Source of the DNA: Nodosilinea nodulosa PCC 7104
GTDB lineage: Bacteria; Cyanobacteriota; Cyanobacteriia; Phormidesmidales; Phormidesmidaceae
Direction of reading: 5' to 3'
Assembly (NCBI RefSeq): GCF_000309385.1
Contig: NZ_JH976538.1
Span: 511,672-575,671, forward strand
DNA: 64,000 bases
Shown: one piece after another, positions 32,308 through 40,628 of the stretch
How the letters are laid out: every line of letters begins with the position of its first letter
Position numbering within the stretch: the stretch's first letter is position 1
The notes under the pieces: generated by a model
Database searches by the model: none
What the model saw: the letters and a program-made list of their open reading frames with translations, nothing else
What the model was told of the DNA's origin: nothing
Position numbers and translations under genes: made by a program

Positions 32308-33192
32308 GTGAGCAAAAAAATCTACGAAATTGTCGACAAGCTCCCCACCGGGGGGCTAACCGTGCGGGCACTCAAAACCCTCGACACCTTTGTGCCCGGC
32401 CAGTGGAACAACCTGGTGGGTTTCGACAACACCATCAAAACCGTGACCGGCGAAACCGACGAAGCCATGGTGCAGGCCATTGGCGAACGCGCGATCGCCC
32501 TTTTCAACGACAAAAAGCAGGGCTACCAGAGCGCCCTCTGGCTCTACGAAACCGTGGACTCGGCCTCCGGCCTGCTGGGGGCGGCGGCCCTGGCCAACCG
32601 CATCGGCCAGGACACCTTTTTGGGCTTTCTCAAAAACCTTTCCCCCAAGCCCGAAAAAGCCCAAACCATCGACCTGGTGGTGAAGCTGGTGGCCGAAGTG
32701 GTGGCCTTCTGCAAAATTAGCGGCATCCCCGGCGACAGCCTGGGCGATTTTCTCGCCGCCCTAGGCGACTACAGCAGCGAGTCCCTGGTTCGCATGGCGG
32801 CCCTGGTCAGCTTCGACGGCATCATTCCCCTGGGGGCCGACTTTTCCACCAAGGCGCTCAGCGCCATCAAGGGCATGGGGGCCAGCGATCTCGACAACAA
32901 CCAAACCTTCAAAGGCATCAAAGACGAAATCCCTGGCCACGATTCCAAGTCCAAGCTTTCCTTTATGACCGAGAGCTTCGAGTCTACCAAGGGCTGGATG
33001 GACAAGTTTGTGGGCGACCACAACATCACCCAGAGCAAACTGGTGGACAACCTGGGCGGCTTCATCGAAGGCTCTAAGGGTAAGCTTGACTACCTGGGCG
33101 CGTTCCTCGACATGTCGGTGAAGTACTACGAGCACACCGGCACCCAAACCCTGGCCCGCCGATTGATCGAGCGCGCCGTCGCCGAGATTTAG
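32308..33192 (+). CDS. Hypothetical helical protein, 294 residues
   Basis: Starts at GTG with AAGGAG seven bases before it. The protein is helical and has repeated G/L/A segments (ASGLLGAAALANRIG, FLAALGDYSSESLVRMAALVS) but no clear membrane helix or signal peptide. No family is recognised. The 66-base gap from the lipoprotein gene and the shared strand suggest co-transcription. A terminator follows 40 bases after the stop, so this gene ends the unit. Confidence 0.75.
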   Translation: MSKKIYEIVDKLPTGGLTVRALKTLDTFVPGQWNNLVGFDNTIKTVTGETDEAMVQAIGERAIALFNDKKQGYQSALWLYETVDSASGLLGAAALANRIGQDTFLGFLKNLSPKPEKAQTIDLVVKLVAEVVAFCKISGIPGDSLGDFLAALGDYSSESLVRMAALVSFDGIIPLGADFSTKALSAIKGMGASDLDNNQTFKGIKDEIPGHDSKSKLSFMTESFESTKGWMDKFVGDHNITQSKLVDNLGGFIEGSKGKLDYLGAFLDMSVKYYEHTGTQTLARRLIERAVAEI

Positions 33193-33233
33193 CCTGTAGG
33201 TCCTAGCAGCAGAATTGAATTGATACGTTTGAA

Positions 33234-33263
33234 ACCCGGCTGAGATTCAGTCGGGCTTTTTTT
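33234..33263 (+). terminator. Rho-independent terminator
   Basis: CCCGGCTGA / TCAGTCGGG with one mismatch and a short loop, followed by CTTTTTTT. It closes the unit ending at 33192. Confidence 0.85.
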
Positions 33264-33368
33264 GCCTGGTTTATAGATTTTCGCGCAATACGGAGAACAA
33301 ATGAACCTATTGATGAGTAGAATCACCGAATGATAAAGTAATACACATGAACTACTTTGACTGCAATT

Positions 33369-33995
33369 ATGGGTCTCCGCTGCTCAGAACGCCTTATTTA
33401 CGACTGCTTACGGCGATTATTTGCTCTCAATGGTTATGCTCCTACCATTCGGGAAATTGAGGAAGACTTGAAAATTTCCTCTCGATCCTTTGTTCAAAAT
33501 CTGCTGGTCAGACTGGAGCAAAAGGGGTACATCGAAAAGCAGCGCGGCAAATCGCGCACGATTCGCCTTGCATGTAGCGAACTGCCCTTAATGGGATTCA
33601 TTCAGGCAGGTTTTCTTACCGAGCATCCCGAAAGATACTCTGAGCAAGTGTGCCTAGACGGCCAACGCTACCAAGACGGCGACTATGCTCTCACAGTCAG
33701 CGGCGACAGCATGATAGATGCCCAAATTTTTGATGGCGATATTGTGGTCATTCGCCCCATAAAAGATCTCTGGGCCATTCACCACGGCCAAATTGCGGTG
33801 GTTTGGATCGACGGCGAGGGCACGACGCTCAAACGTGTTTACTACGACGAAGGTGACAATCAGATCACCCTCAAACCCGCTAACCCAGCCCATCCGTCCC
33901 GTACCCTAGAACGTTCCCAAGTTGGAGTTCAGGGAATCATGGTGGGCCAACACCGCCATGACGATGGTTTGTGGGTAGCGGTAGAGCACGATTAG
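33369..33995 (+). CDS. lexA: LexA-family repressor
   Basis: SOS-type repressor of 208 residues. The N-terminal winged helix (about 8-66) has YAPTIREIEEDLKISSRSF. The peptidase domain keeps the self-cleavage pair Ala80-Gly81 (IQAGF), the nucleophile Ser114 (GDSMIDA) and the general base Lys155 (TTLKRVY). All are intact, so it should be able to cleave itself. A TTG 12 bases upstream is an alternative start; the ATG gives the normal length. The DNA-binding half is diverged from E. coli, as in cyanobacteria, where LexA controls carbon and redox genes as well as repair. Confidence 0.9.
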   Translation: MGLRCSERLIYDCLRRLFALNGYAPTIREIEEDLKISSRSFVQNLLVRLEQKGYIEKQRGKSRTIRLACSELPLMGFIQAGFLTEHPERYSEQVCLDGQRYQDGDYALTVSGDSMIDAQIFDGDIVVIRPIKDLWAIHHGQIAVVWIDGEGTTLKRVYYDEGDNQITLKPANPAHPSRTLERSQVGVQGIMVGQHRHDDGLWVAVEHD

Positions 33996-34068
33996 GCTCC
34001 AGGCTCTGCCCAGGGAAGAATCGACAGCGATCGCATTCCCCCCTCCCCCCGCTGGACCATCCATGCGT

Positions 34069-35268
34069 CTACTCAGTCCGCCAGTCGGCATCCAGCGATC
34101 GCTGCCGCCGCAGAACCACCATATTTGGCCCCACCACCGGGTTGCGAGCCACCACCACACCATCCGGGTCGCGCAGTTGCAGGGTGCCAAACTTCAGCCC
34201 CTGGGCCTGGGCCAAAATGTCTTGGGCCACCTCATCTTGCTGCGCTGACAGCAGACCATACCAGGCTTCGGCCACATTTACGCCCAGGGTATTTTCCGGC
34301 AGGTTGACCTCTACCGACTGCACCAACCCGGCGCTGTAGGAGCGGCTAATGCGGCTGACCCGATCTTGAATATCGGTGATCAGGCTCTGTTCGGGGGTGG
34401 GTTCAACCACGGGCGCGGGGTCCAGGGCCGCAGGTTGTTCGGCCTCTAGGGCAGGCTCGGCAAAGCGATCGCTGGTGTCGGGCGCTGCCGCTGTGGGGCG
34501 AGGCCCCGGTTCTGAGGCCACCGCTCGGTCTCCCTGGCCCGAACCCAGGGGGTTCCCCAGAGCCAGCAGCAGCACCAGCAGACCCAGAGCAATGGCCGTG
34601 AGAATTTCGTCCGAAAGCTGGCGCTGGAGGTTGGAGGGCAGAAGCGATCGCACCCACCGCAGGCCTTTCTTCCACAGCGTCACGCCCTCGGCCAGCACCA
34701 GCAGCAGTTGGTCCACTACACCCAGCTCCTTTGGTTGGTAAGGCATTCCGGTTTCGGCCCAGACATCCTCCGCTGGCGGCACCGATCGCGTGCCCTGGGA
34801 GGAAGCACCGGACAGAGAGGGATCTCGATACCTGTCATTGTAGGCAGGCTGCGGTTCAGGTACCGGCACCGACGCGGGTTCTTCGACGTTTTGCAGGTCG
34901 CTGTCGGTCCAGGGAGCTGCATCGGGATCGTAGTGGCGACCGTTGGACTGGGCCGAGGCGGCGGCGGCATCAGACCTGAGGGAAGCGCGGTCAAAGCTGG
35001 CTCTCCCCTGACCATCGTCGCTACGGGCAGAAGCCACGTTAGGTGTTGCAGACTCAGGCTCCCCAGGCCCAGGATCTACAGAATCAGAATCCACAGCCCC
35101 AGCCTCTACAGGCTCTGTCCCCACAGGCTCAGGCTTCACAGGCTCAGGCCCAGCACTAGCGTCCAGCGAGGGGGAAACTGGCTCATCCCCTGGCCCCGTT
35201 TCACCACTGTCGCGCGGTGGCGGAATGGGGGGAATTTCCTGGGGAAAGTTGGGATCTTGAGGTCTCAT
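34069..35268 (-). CDS. Proline-rich single-pass membrane protein
   Basis: 399 residues in three parts. The N-terminal half (about 1-170) is disordered, rich in P, E, S and D, with a run of EPV/GPEP-type repeats (about 40-70). A single membrane helix (about 222-242, ILTAIALGLLVLLLALG) follows a basic region. The extracytoplasmic part has a linker and a folded C-terminal domain of about 110 residues (ITDIQDRVSRISRSYSAGLV). I know similar unnamed proteins from cyanobacteria. The long cytoplasmic disordered arm suggests a binding or scaffold role; that is inference. Confidence 0.75.
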   Translation of the reverse strand: MRPQDPNFPQEIPPIPPPRDSGETGPGDEPVSPSLDASAGPEPVKPEPVGTEPVEAGAVDSDSVDPGPGEPESATPNVASARSDDGQGRASFDRASLRSDAAAASAQSNGRHYDPDAAPWTDSDLQNVEEPASVPVPEPQPAYNDRYRDPSLSGASSQGTRSVPPAEDVWAETGMPYQPKELGVVDQLLLVLAEGVTLWKKGLRWVRSLLPSNLQRQLSDEILTAIALGLLVLLLALGNPLGSGQGDRAVASEPGPRPTAAAPDTSDRFAEPALEAEQPAALDPAPVVEPTPEQSLITDIQDRVSRISRSYSAGLVQSVEVNLPENTLGVNVAEAWYGLLSAQQDEVAQDILAQAQGLKFGTLQLRDPDGVVVARNPVVGPNMVVLRRQRSLDADWRTE

Positions 35269-35403
35269 GGGTTAGCCCACCTGGCCATGGCTGCCGATCT
35301 GCTGCGGAACAGCCCCGCAGGGCTTGTCCCTCTCAATACTGCCACGTTTCCCCAAAATCTAAGGCCAGACTTTTAGACCAGACCTTCAGACCAGGCCCCG
35401 TGT

Positions 35404-35796
35404 TCAAGCAGGCTTCTCAACGTTTTGGTGCAGAATCAGGCGATTGCCGTCGGGGTCAAAGGCGTAAACTTCGCGTCCGTGGGAGGCCGTGAGGATGGCG
35501 CCGGGAGGCGGGCAACCCAGGCGGGTGAGGTGGGCGATCGCAGCTTCCAGACTCGCCACCTCCAGACAAAGGCTCATCGCTCCGCTGCTGGCCCCGGCAA
35601 ACCGGGCAACCTGGTCAGGCCTGGGCCTAAAAATCGCCAGCCTAAGCCCAGGAAAACGGAACTCAGCATAGCGATCGCGCTGGTAAACCTGAGCCTCCTG
35701 CCCCAGCAGAGCACCATAAAAAGACACCAGAGCCTCTAAGTTAAGGCTGGCAATAGTCACAAAAACACCGCCACAGCCCAGAGATCCGTCCGTCAA
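35404..35796 (-). CDS. VOC-family (glyoxalase/dioxygenase-like) protein
   Basis: Small protein of 130 residues with the paired beta-alpha-beta-beta-beta fold of the vicinal oxygen chelate family. The first half starts GVFVTIASLNLEALVSFYGA, and the second half ends VYAFDPDGNRLILHQN. The terminal DPDGN block with a following metal-ligand-type position is typical. Metal ligands and substrate cannot be assigned, and many members bind small molecules without catalysis. It sits alone between two unrelated genes on the same strand. Confidence 0.85.
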   Translation of the reverse strand: MTDGSLGCGGVFVTIASLNLEALVSFYGALLGQEAQVYQRDRYAEFRFPGLRLAIFRPRPDQVARFAGASSGAMSLCLEVASLEAAIAHLTRLGCPPPGAILTASHGREVYAFDPDGNRLILHQNVEKPA

Positions 35797-35949
35797 AGTA
35801 TCCTTTAACCCAACTGACTATCAAACGCTCAGTACTCCCCCACCCCCCCCATCTCCCCCACCTTCTCCCCTCATCCCCTCATCCCCTCATCCCCTCATCC
35901 CCTCATCCCCTCCCTCACTCATCCACTCCCCCACTCTCCCACTCCCCTA
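35797..35949. repeat. Low-complexity C-rich tract with five TCATCCCC units
   Basis: Five exact copies of the 8-bp unit TCATCCCC at 35871-35910, flanked by C-runs and ACTCCCCC-like words. The tract lies in the intergenic gap and is similar in style to the tract at 51041-51135. Confidence 0.8.
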
Positions 35950-37638
35950 CTATTCCGAGTCCATCTCCCACTCCGCGGCGTACTGCAACATCAGCGGCGG
36001 CAGGTGCAGGTCTTTGGGCGTTTTACAGCGGGCCTCAAAAATCGCCAGAATATCCTTCGCCCCAGGCTTGCCCTTGCTGTTGCCGGTAATGCCGCTGGCG
36101 ATGACCACTGCGCAGGCTCCGTGGCACTCGCGCTGCCAGGTGTTCCACCGCTCCAGCAGCTTGCGATCGGCGCTGCCGTTGGTTTCGTACTCGGCAAACA
36201 GGTGCAGTTCGCCGTCGCCGGTTTGCAGCAGACCCAGCTCAAAGGCCTCGCCGCTAAAGGGGTCGCTGCCGGGGTTAAAGCACACCGCCTGCACCCCCTG
36301 GGCCTGCTGGAGCTGTTTGATCAAAATCTTGGCCTTGGGCCGCGATGTCTGAATGAGCACCACCGGCAGGGTCGCAGAATCGACGGGCTTTTCGGCACTT
36401 AGGGCTTGATGCTGAAAGGCGATCGCCGGGTCCTGGCGCAGGGTGTTCAGCAGCGATCGCTGAAACTGGGTGAGGATGATGATCGCCCCCTCGGGCACGT
36501 AGTCATCGCGCAGCACCGGAAAATTGACCAGGCCAGTGGGGCCGAGACCGTCACTGCCGCCCAGGACTTCGTCGGTTTCAGCGGCGAGTTCTTCGGTTAC
36601 CTCGGGCAGGGTTCTGACCGTTACCTTCAGCGGGGATGCACTGCTATTTTTCTCGGGGTTGGGAATTTTATAGCTGCCCTTGAGGGCCTTGAGCGGAGGC
36701 TTTTCGAGCTGGGCGCGGTAGCGGGTTACAAAGCGGCCAATGGCATCCATCGCCACCAAAAAAGTGGCTCCCTCCTCGTCGGCCAGCTGGCTACGCATGC
36801 CCTCCAGGGGGTGGATGCTGCCAAAGTCGGGCTGCACCGCCTCGGGGGCGGCCCCCAGCCAGCTCGTCGGCTGAGACTCCAGATCAAGGGGGTCATCGTC
36901 AAATAGCTCAAAGTTGAGATAGAGGCAGTCCTGCTCTAGAAAGGCCTCCTGCATTTGCTTGGGCGACTGCTGCCCCATCAGCACCCGCTGGCGAAACTGC
37001 TTCAGCGAATTGAGCGAGCGGTACATCAGCAGGCCGTACTCCACGCCGCCCATGCCCAGCATGGAGACATAGAGCGTTTCAATGTCCCAGGCGTTGATCT
37101 CAACGGCCAGCACCTGCTGCTCGTTGAGGGTGTTCCAGGGGGCCAGTTCCCATATCTCCATGGCCTGGCCCAGCATGGCTTCGGCGTAGCGGGGGGGCAG
37201 CTCCGCCTCGGTCATCTCGGCGGACTGCTGGAGAGCGTTGAACAGCTCGTCGATCAGGGGCAGCTCGGGGGCGTAATCGATCGCGATGTCGAGGCCCTGG
37301 AGCGCACCGCGCAGGTAAAACTGAATCTCGCGATCGCTGACCACAATCTTTTGTGGCCGGGCCGGGGCCAGGTTGCCCTGGGGGGTTTCAATTGCCTGGA
37401 GCAGCGTGCGCACCACGGGCTCGTAACCACAGGTGGTAGGCACAATGGTCAGCCCCCGCACCGCACCGTGGCTGCTGTCGACCCAGAGAATGCAGTCGCT
37501 GGTTTCGGTATGGCGCTGGCGCAGGCCGCCGTCGTCATCCATCAAACCGCCCACCGAACGGCGATCGCCTTCCCAGACACTGGCTACGCGAGGCAGCCGC
37601 TTCAGGCGATCTAAGGTAATGCGGTTCAATCGGGTCAT
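35950..37638 (-). CDS. Large hypothetical protein (DUF6930-like)
   Basis: Cytoplasmic protein of 562 residues. The N-terminal 200 residues are ordered, with CILWVDSSHGAVRGLTIVP, IVVSDREIQFYLRGAL and WNTLNEQQVLAVEINAWD. Later blocks (EGATFLVAMDAIGRFV, and a helical C-terminal domain) follow an acidic linker. I associate it with cyanobacterial proteins carrying a DUF6930 domain, with moderate certainty. No catalytic motif is evident. It is upstream of, and divergent from, the Fe-S carrier gene. Confidence 0.75.
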   Translation of the reverse strand: MTRLNRITLDRLKRLPRVASVWEGDRRSVGGLMDDDGGLRQRHTETSDCILWVDSSHGAVRGLTIVPTTCGYEPVVRTLLQAIETPQGNLAPARPQKIVVSDREIQFYLRGALQGLDIAIDYAPELPLIDELFNALQQSAEMTEAELPPRYAEAMLGQAMEIWELAPWNTLNEQQVLAVEINAWDIETLYVSMLGMGGVEYGLLMYRSLNSLKQFRQRVLMGQQSPKQMQEAFLEQDCLYLNFELFDDDPLDLESQPTSWLGAAPEAVQPDFGSIHPLEGMRSQLADEEGATFLVAMDAIGRFVTRYRAQLEKPPLKALKGSYKIPNPEKNSSASPLKVTVRTLPEVTEELAAETDEVLGGSDGLGPTGLVNFPVLRDDYVPEGAIIILTQFQRSLLNTLRQDPAIAFQHQALSAEKPVDSATLPVVLIQTSRPKAKILIKQLQQAQGVQAVCFNPGSDPFSGEAFELGLLQTGDGELHLFAEYETNGSADRKLLERWNTWQRECHGACAVVIASGITGNSKGKPGAKDILAIFEARCKTPKDLHLPPLMLQYAAEWEMDSE

Positions 37639-37984
37639 GGGCTAACAGTAACGACGGGTGGAACAGATGTTTGAGCTTCCGCTGGCTAAGGCACGGCTTT
37701 GGTCAGCATAGCCAAGTTTAATCACCAACTGCCCACAGCAGCTTAACCGCATGTGCTTTGACTGGCCCCCAGCGATGGGTTATCCCGCTCAACCGACGGC
37801 CTTCGCAGGGCAGGGCAGACCAAGGCCCAAGGCGGCTGCTATAAACTATAGAAATTCCTGGCGGCAACAACTAAGGTTTAGCCGCGAAAGTGTTAGATTT
37901 CAAAACAATTTGCGCCCATCCTGGTCTAGGAAGGGGTGACTCTGTTTATCATTAGATAACGTGTACTTACATTAAAAGGTTGCA
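37639..37984 (+). promoter_or_regulatory. Divergent spacer upstream of the Fe-S carrier gene
   Basis: Between two divergent genes. A perfect 14-base palindrome, TTATCATTAGATAA (arms of 5, loop ATTA; 37946-37959), lies 25 bases before the start at 37985. It could be a repressor site in the promoter. It does not match the CAAC-N6-GTTG motif known for SufR. Confidence 0.4.
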
Positions 37985-38341
37985 ATGGCTCAAGCCACTG
38001 AACAAACCCGAGGCATTCTAATGTCGGAAACGGCCCTCCGACACGTTAAGGCGCTCCAGCAGTCCCAGGGCGGCAAAGACCTCTGCCTGCGGGTAGGGGT
38101 GCGCCAGGGAGGCTGTTCTGGCATGTCCTACACCATGGATTTTGAAGATCCAGCCAACATCAACGAGCACGACGAAGTCTATGACTACGACGGCTTTCGC
38201 GTCATCTGCGACAAAAAGAGCCTGCTCTACCTCTACGGCCTCATGCTCGACTACAGCGATGCGCTGATTGGCGGCGGCTTCCAGTTCACCAACCCCAACG
38301 CCGTCCAGACCTGCGGCTGCGGCAAGTCCTTTGGGGCATAG
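37985..38341 (+). CDS. A-type iron-sulfur carrier (SufA/IscA family)
   Basis: Fe-S cluster carrier of 118 residues. The three invariant cysteines are present: Cys44 in GVRQGGCSGMSY, and Cys110 and Cys112 in QTCGCG. The fold and length are standard. Such proteins accept clusters from SufBCD or IscU and deliver them to apoproteins, including photosystem and nitrogen-assimilation enzymes. The suf genes are not nearby. A TPR gene follows 127 bases later, a pairing I believe is common in cyanobacteria. SufA and IscA cannot be told apart from this sequence alone. Confidence 0.93.
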   Translation: MAQATEQTRGILMSETALRHVKALQQSQGGKDLCLRVGVRQGGCSGMSYTMDFEDPANINEHDEVYDYDGFRVICDKKSLLYLYGLMLDYSDALIGGGFQFTNPNAVQTCGCGKSFGA

Positions 38342-38467
38342 TTGCGGTGTATGGTGCACGGTTCGCTGTAGACCGCAGACCGTAAACCGCATACCCTCTT
38401 CTCCATTTGTATCCCGTCTAGCGACCATTCGTGGTTAGCTAGATCTCGGCCATGACATTGATCGACC

Positions 38468-38884
38468 ATGACTCAAACTGTAGAAGCCCTATTTGACGAG
38501 GGCATCGAGCGCTACAAGGCGGGCGAAGATCCGGCTGAGCTAATTTCGGTGTTTAAAGAGGTGTGCGATCGCGCCCCCAAGAGCAGCGCCGCCTGGGCTT
38601 GCCTGGCCTGGCTGTACCTGCTCACCGATAAGCCAAACTCCGGCCTCAAAGCCGCCCAAAAAGCCGTCAAGCTCAATCCCCAAGATCCCCAGGGTCGGGT
38701 CAACCTGGCCGTGGCCATGCTCGATGCGGGCAAGCCTGGCGTGCGCGAGCATGTGGAAATTGCCGCCCAGGTGATGACCGTGGCCGACGACATGCGCGCC
38801 GAAGTCATGCAGAGCATTGACGATGGCCTCACCCGCAAGCCCGACTGGAAGAGCCTGGCGCGGGTAAAGCAGTGGTTGGAATAG
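38468..38884 (+). CDS. TPR-repeat protein
   Basis: Helical repeat protein of 138 residues with two to three tetratricopeptide units. The clearest are around SAAWACLAWLYLLTDKPNSG and AVKLNPQDPQGRVNLAVAML. TPRs bind partner proteins. The gene follows the Fe-S carrier gene on the same strand and could help its delivery, but that rests on position only. Start ATG is the first in frame; the ribosome binding site is weak. Confidence 0.85.
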   Translation: MTQTVEALFDEGIERYKAGEDPAELISVFKEVCDRAPKSSAAWACLAWLYLLTDKPNSGLKAAQKAVKLNPQDPQGRVNLAVAMLDAGKPGVREHVEIAAQVMTVADDMRAEVMQSIDDGLTRKPDWKSLARVKQWLE

Positions 38885-38987
38885 TGGAAGCCCTAGTGAT
38901 GTTAGGCGGATCGCCCTGCGCCCCGGCTATCGGTCGTGTGTCTTACACTTACTAGGTAAAGCGCACGACCGTACTGTGTACCCACCA

Positions 38988-39215
38988 ATGAGTAAGCATC
39001 CTCTTCTGAAGCTTGAAATCTCAGAATTAAGCATCGCTGAGCGGATCCAACTGGCTGAAGACCTTTGGGATAGTATTCTGGACAATCAAGAGGAACTTTT
39101 GCTGAGTGAGGCTCAAGAGCAAGAACTGGATCGACGCTTAGAGCAGTACCAGCACAATCCGACCGCTGGCTCAACCTGGGAAGAGGTGAAGCAACGCCTG
39201 GGGTTTGCTCAGTGA
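38988..39215 (+). CDS. Type II antitoxin (addiction module component family)
   Basis: Small acidic protein of 75 residues: LKLEISELSIAERIQLAED, LWDSILDN, then a C-terminal LDRRLEQYQHNPTAGSTWEEV. This is the pattern of the TIGR02574/PF09720 antitoxins that pair with RelE/ParE toxins. The N-terminus helps repression and the C-terminus wraps the toxin. The ATG at 38988 is chosen over an upstream GTG. Its stop overlaps the toxin start, so the two are coupled. Confidence 0.88.
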   Translation: MSKHPLLKLEISELSIAERIQLAEDLWDSILDNQEELLLSEAQEQELDRRLEQYQHNPTAGSTWEEVKQRLGFAQ

Positions 39216-39508
39216 GCTACCGTCTCATTATTCGTCCCGAAGCGGAGTTAGATATTCAAGATGCTTTTGAGTGGTACGAAGCCCAAACCCCTGGTTTAGG
39301 GTCTGAGTTTATTCGAGCCGTGGATGCTAGCTTGTCAGGCATCGGGCGCAATCCGTTCGGCTATCCTAAGATCTACCAACAAGCGCGGCGAGCGCTCCTA
39401 CGACGTTTCCCGTACGGATTGCTGTTTGTGGTTGAGCAAGAGCTGATTGCCGTTGTGGCCTGTTTTCATGGCAAACGCAGCCCGAAATCTTGGCAAGACC
39501 GACTTTAA
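39212..39508 (+). CDS. ParE/RelE-family toxin
   Basis: Toxin of 98 residues, with LIIRPEAELDIQDAFEWYE at the start, then RRALLRRFPYGLLFVVE and VACFHGKRSPKSW. These match the ParE fold. Its residues resemble ParE (gyrase-directed) more than the RNase type RelE, but this cannot be settled by eye. The GTG start overlaps the antitoxin's TGA (GTGA), a typical toxin-antitoxin junction. Confidence 0.9.
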   Translation: MSYRLIIRPEAELDIQDAFEWYEAQTPGLGSEFIRAVDASLSGIGRNPFGYPKIYQQARRALLRRFPYGLLFVVEQELIAVVACFHGKRSPKSWQDRL

Positions 39509-39572
39509 ATTGCCTGCTGGGAACGGTGCAATTGCCCCCGTGCAACTCGGCTGCTCGTCCTGCCAAACGGCT

Positions 39573-40223
39573 CTATTGCCCGTACCAAGCCTGCCGCCAC
39601 TGCTTCATCTGGTCAATTTCGGCCTGCTGGGAGGCGATGATGTCGTCAGCTAAGGCTTTGAGTTCGGGGCGATCGCTCTTTTCCTTCAAATCCTTCGCCA
39701 TTGCCACTGCCCCCTCGTGGTGGGAAATCATGGCGTCGAGGAAGCGGCGGTCAAACTCGTCGTCGGCCCCGCCCAGATCCATATCCATGCGCATGGAGCT
39801 GATCATCGCCTCGTCCATGGGCATGTCGTGCTTCATTTCGGCGTGATACATCATCGGTACGCCCGGGGCGTCGGGGTACCAGGCGGCGCGCCAGGCCTTC
39901 ATCTGGTCGATTTCAGCCTGCTGAGAGGCCATGATATTTTCTGCCAGCTGGCGGATCTCGGGCCGTTTAGAATTCGTCAGGGCGGCTTCCGCCATCACTA
40001 GCGCCCCCTCGTGGTGGGGCGTCATGCCGTCGATAAAGCGCAGGTCATAGGTGGCATCCGCTGGGCCTAAGTCCATCTCGTGGCCGCCATGCATCATGTC
40101 GTCTGATGGTGCAGACTGGGTAGTCTGGCCATCGTGCATGGCATCCATAACCTGGCTGCCGCCGCAGGCGGTAAGAGGAACCAGGGCAGCGAGGGCCAAC
40201 CCAGCAATAACAGATCGATTCAT
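39573..40223 (-). CDS. DUF305 lipoprotein with two HHEGA domains
   Basis: Lipoprotein of 216 residues with a lipobox at LTAC (Cys20). It carries two DUF305 copies, each with the FIDGMTPHHEGALVMA / FLDAMISHHEGAVAMA block and the later QQAEIDQMKxW block. Met- and His-rich stretches (MMHGGHEMD, MYHAEMKHDMPMDE) link them. DUF305 proteins are ferritin-like helical bundles, and the His/Met richness fits binding of copper or another metal in the periplasm; this is inference. The ATG at 40223 gives a normal signal peptide and is preferred over a frame 48 bases longer. Confidence 0.88.
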   Translation of the reverse strand: MNRSVIAGLALAALVPLTACGGSQVMDAMHDGQTTQSAPSDDMMHGGHEMDLGPADATYDLRFIDGMTPHHEGALVMAEAALTNSKRPEIRQLAENIMASQQAEIDQMKAWRAAWYPDAPGVPMMYHAEMKHDMPMDEAMISSMRMDMDLGGADDEFDRRFLDAMISHHEGAVAMAKDLKEKSDRPELKALADDIIASQQAEIDQMKQWRQAWYGQ

Positions 40224-40271
40224 AGCTCTAGCTAGCATCCAAAGGGAGACCGAATGGATAGTCTCTAGCAC

Positions 40272-40628
40272 ACAGCCTGGCCCGCAAGATTACCAAGCAG
40301 GCTCCAGCGCCTTGACTATATTTATCCATGCAGGATTTAATTAATATTTTGTTACGAAATCGAGAGGAGCGATCGCGCCGTACTGTAAATTTTGTTAACA
40401 AAGCCGGGGCTGTTTTATTTCAAATTGTGTCACCTAATCGCCCTAAGCCTTATCTGGCAAGGTTTTCTGATACAAACATGAAAGACATCTTTGATTTTGC
40501 TTTCGTTACGAAATATTTCCTATACAATCCCCTAGGACCTGTCTAAGGTGCGTCCCGGTTGATGTGAACCGGCCTCACGCCACTGTCATTCCCTGCCCCA
40601 GCCTCAGCCGCGAAAGGAGTTTTACTGC
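40272..40628 (+). promoter_or_regulatory. chlH upstream region
   Basis: A 357-base spacer. TATACAAT near 40521 could be a -10 box. Before it lies TTTCGTTACGAAA, a 13-base palindrome, and the related word TTGTTACGAAAT occurs at about 40350. An open frame of 72 codons (40328-40546) spans most of it but has no ribosome binding site or recognisable domain. The last bases before ATG include AAAGGAG. Confidence 0.4.

Noticed and set aside
40328..40546. 72-codon frame upstream of chlH
   Set aside because: No ribosome binding site or recognised domain, and it covers the likely chlH promoter. Kept only as a note.
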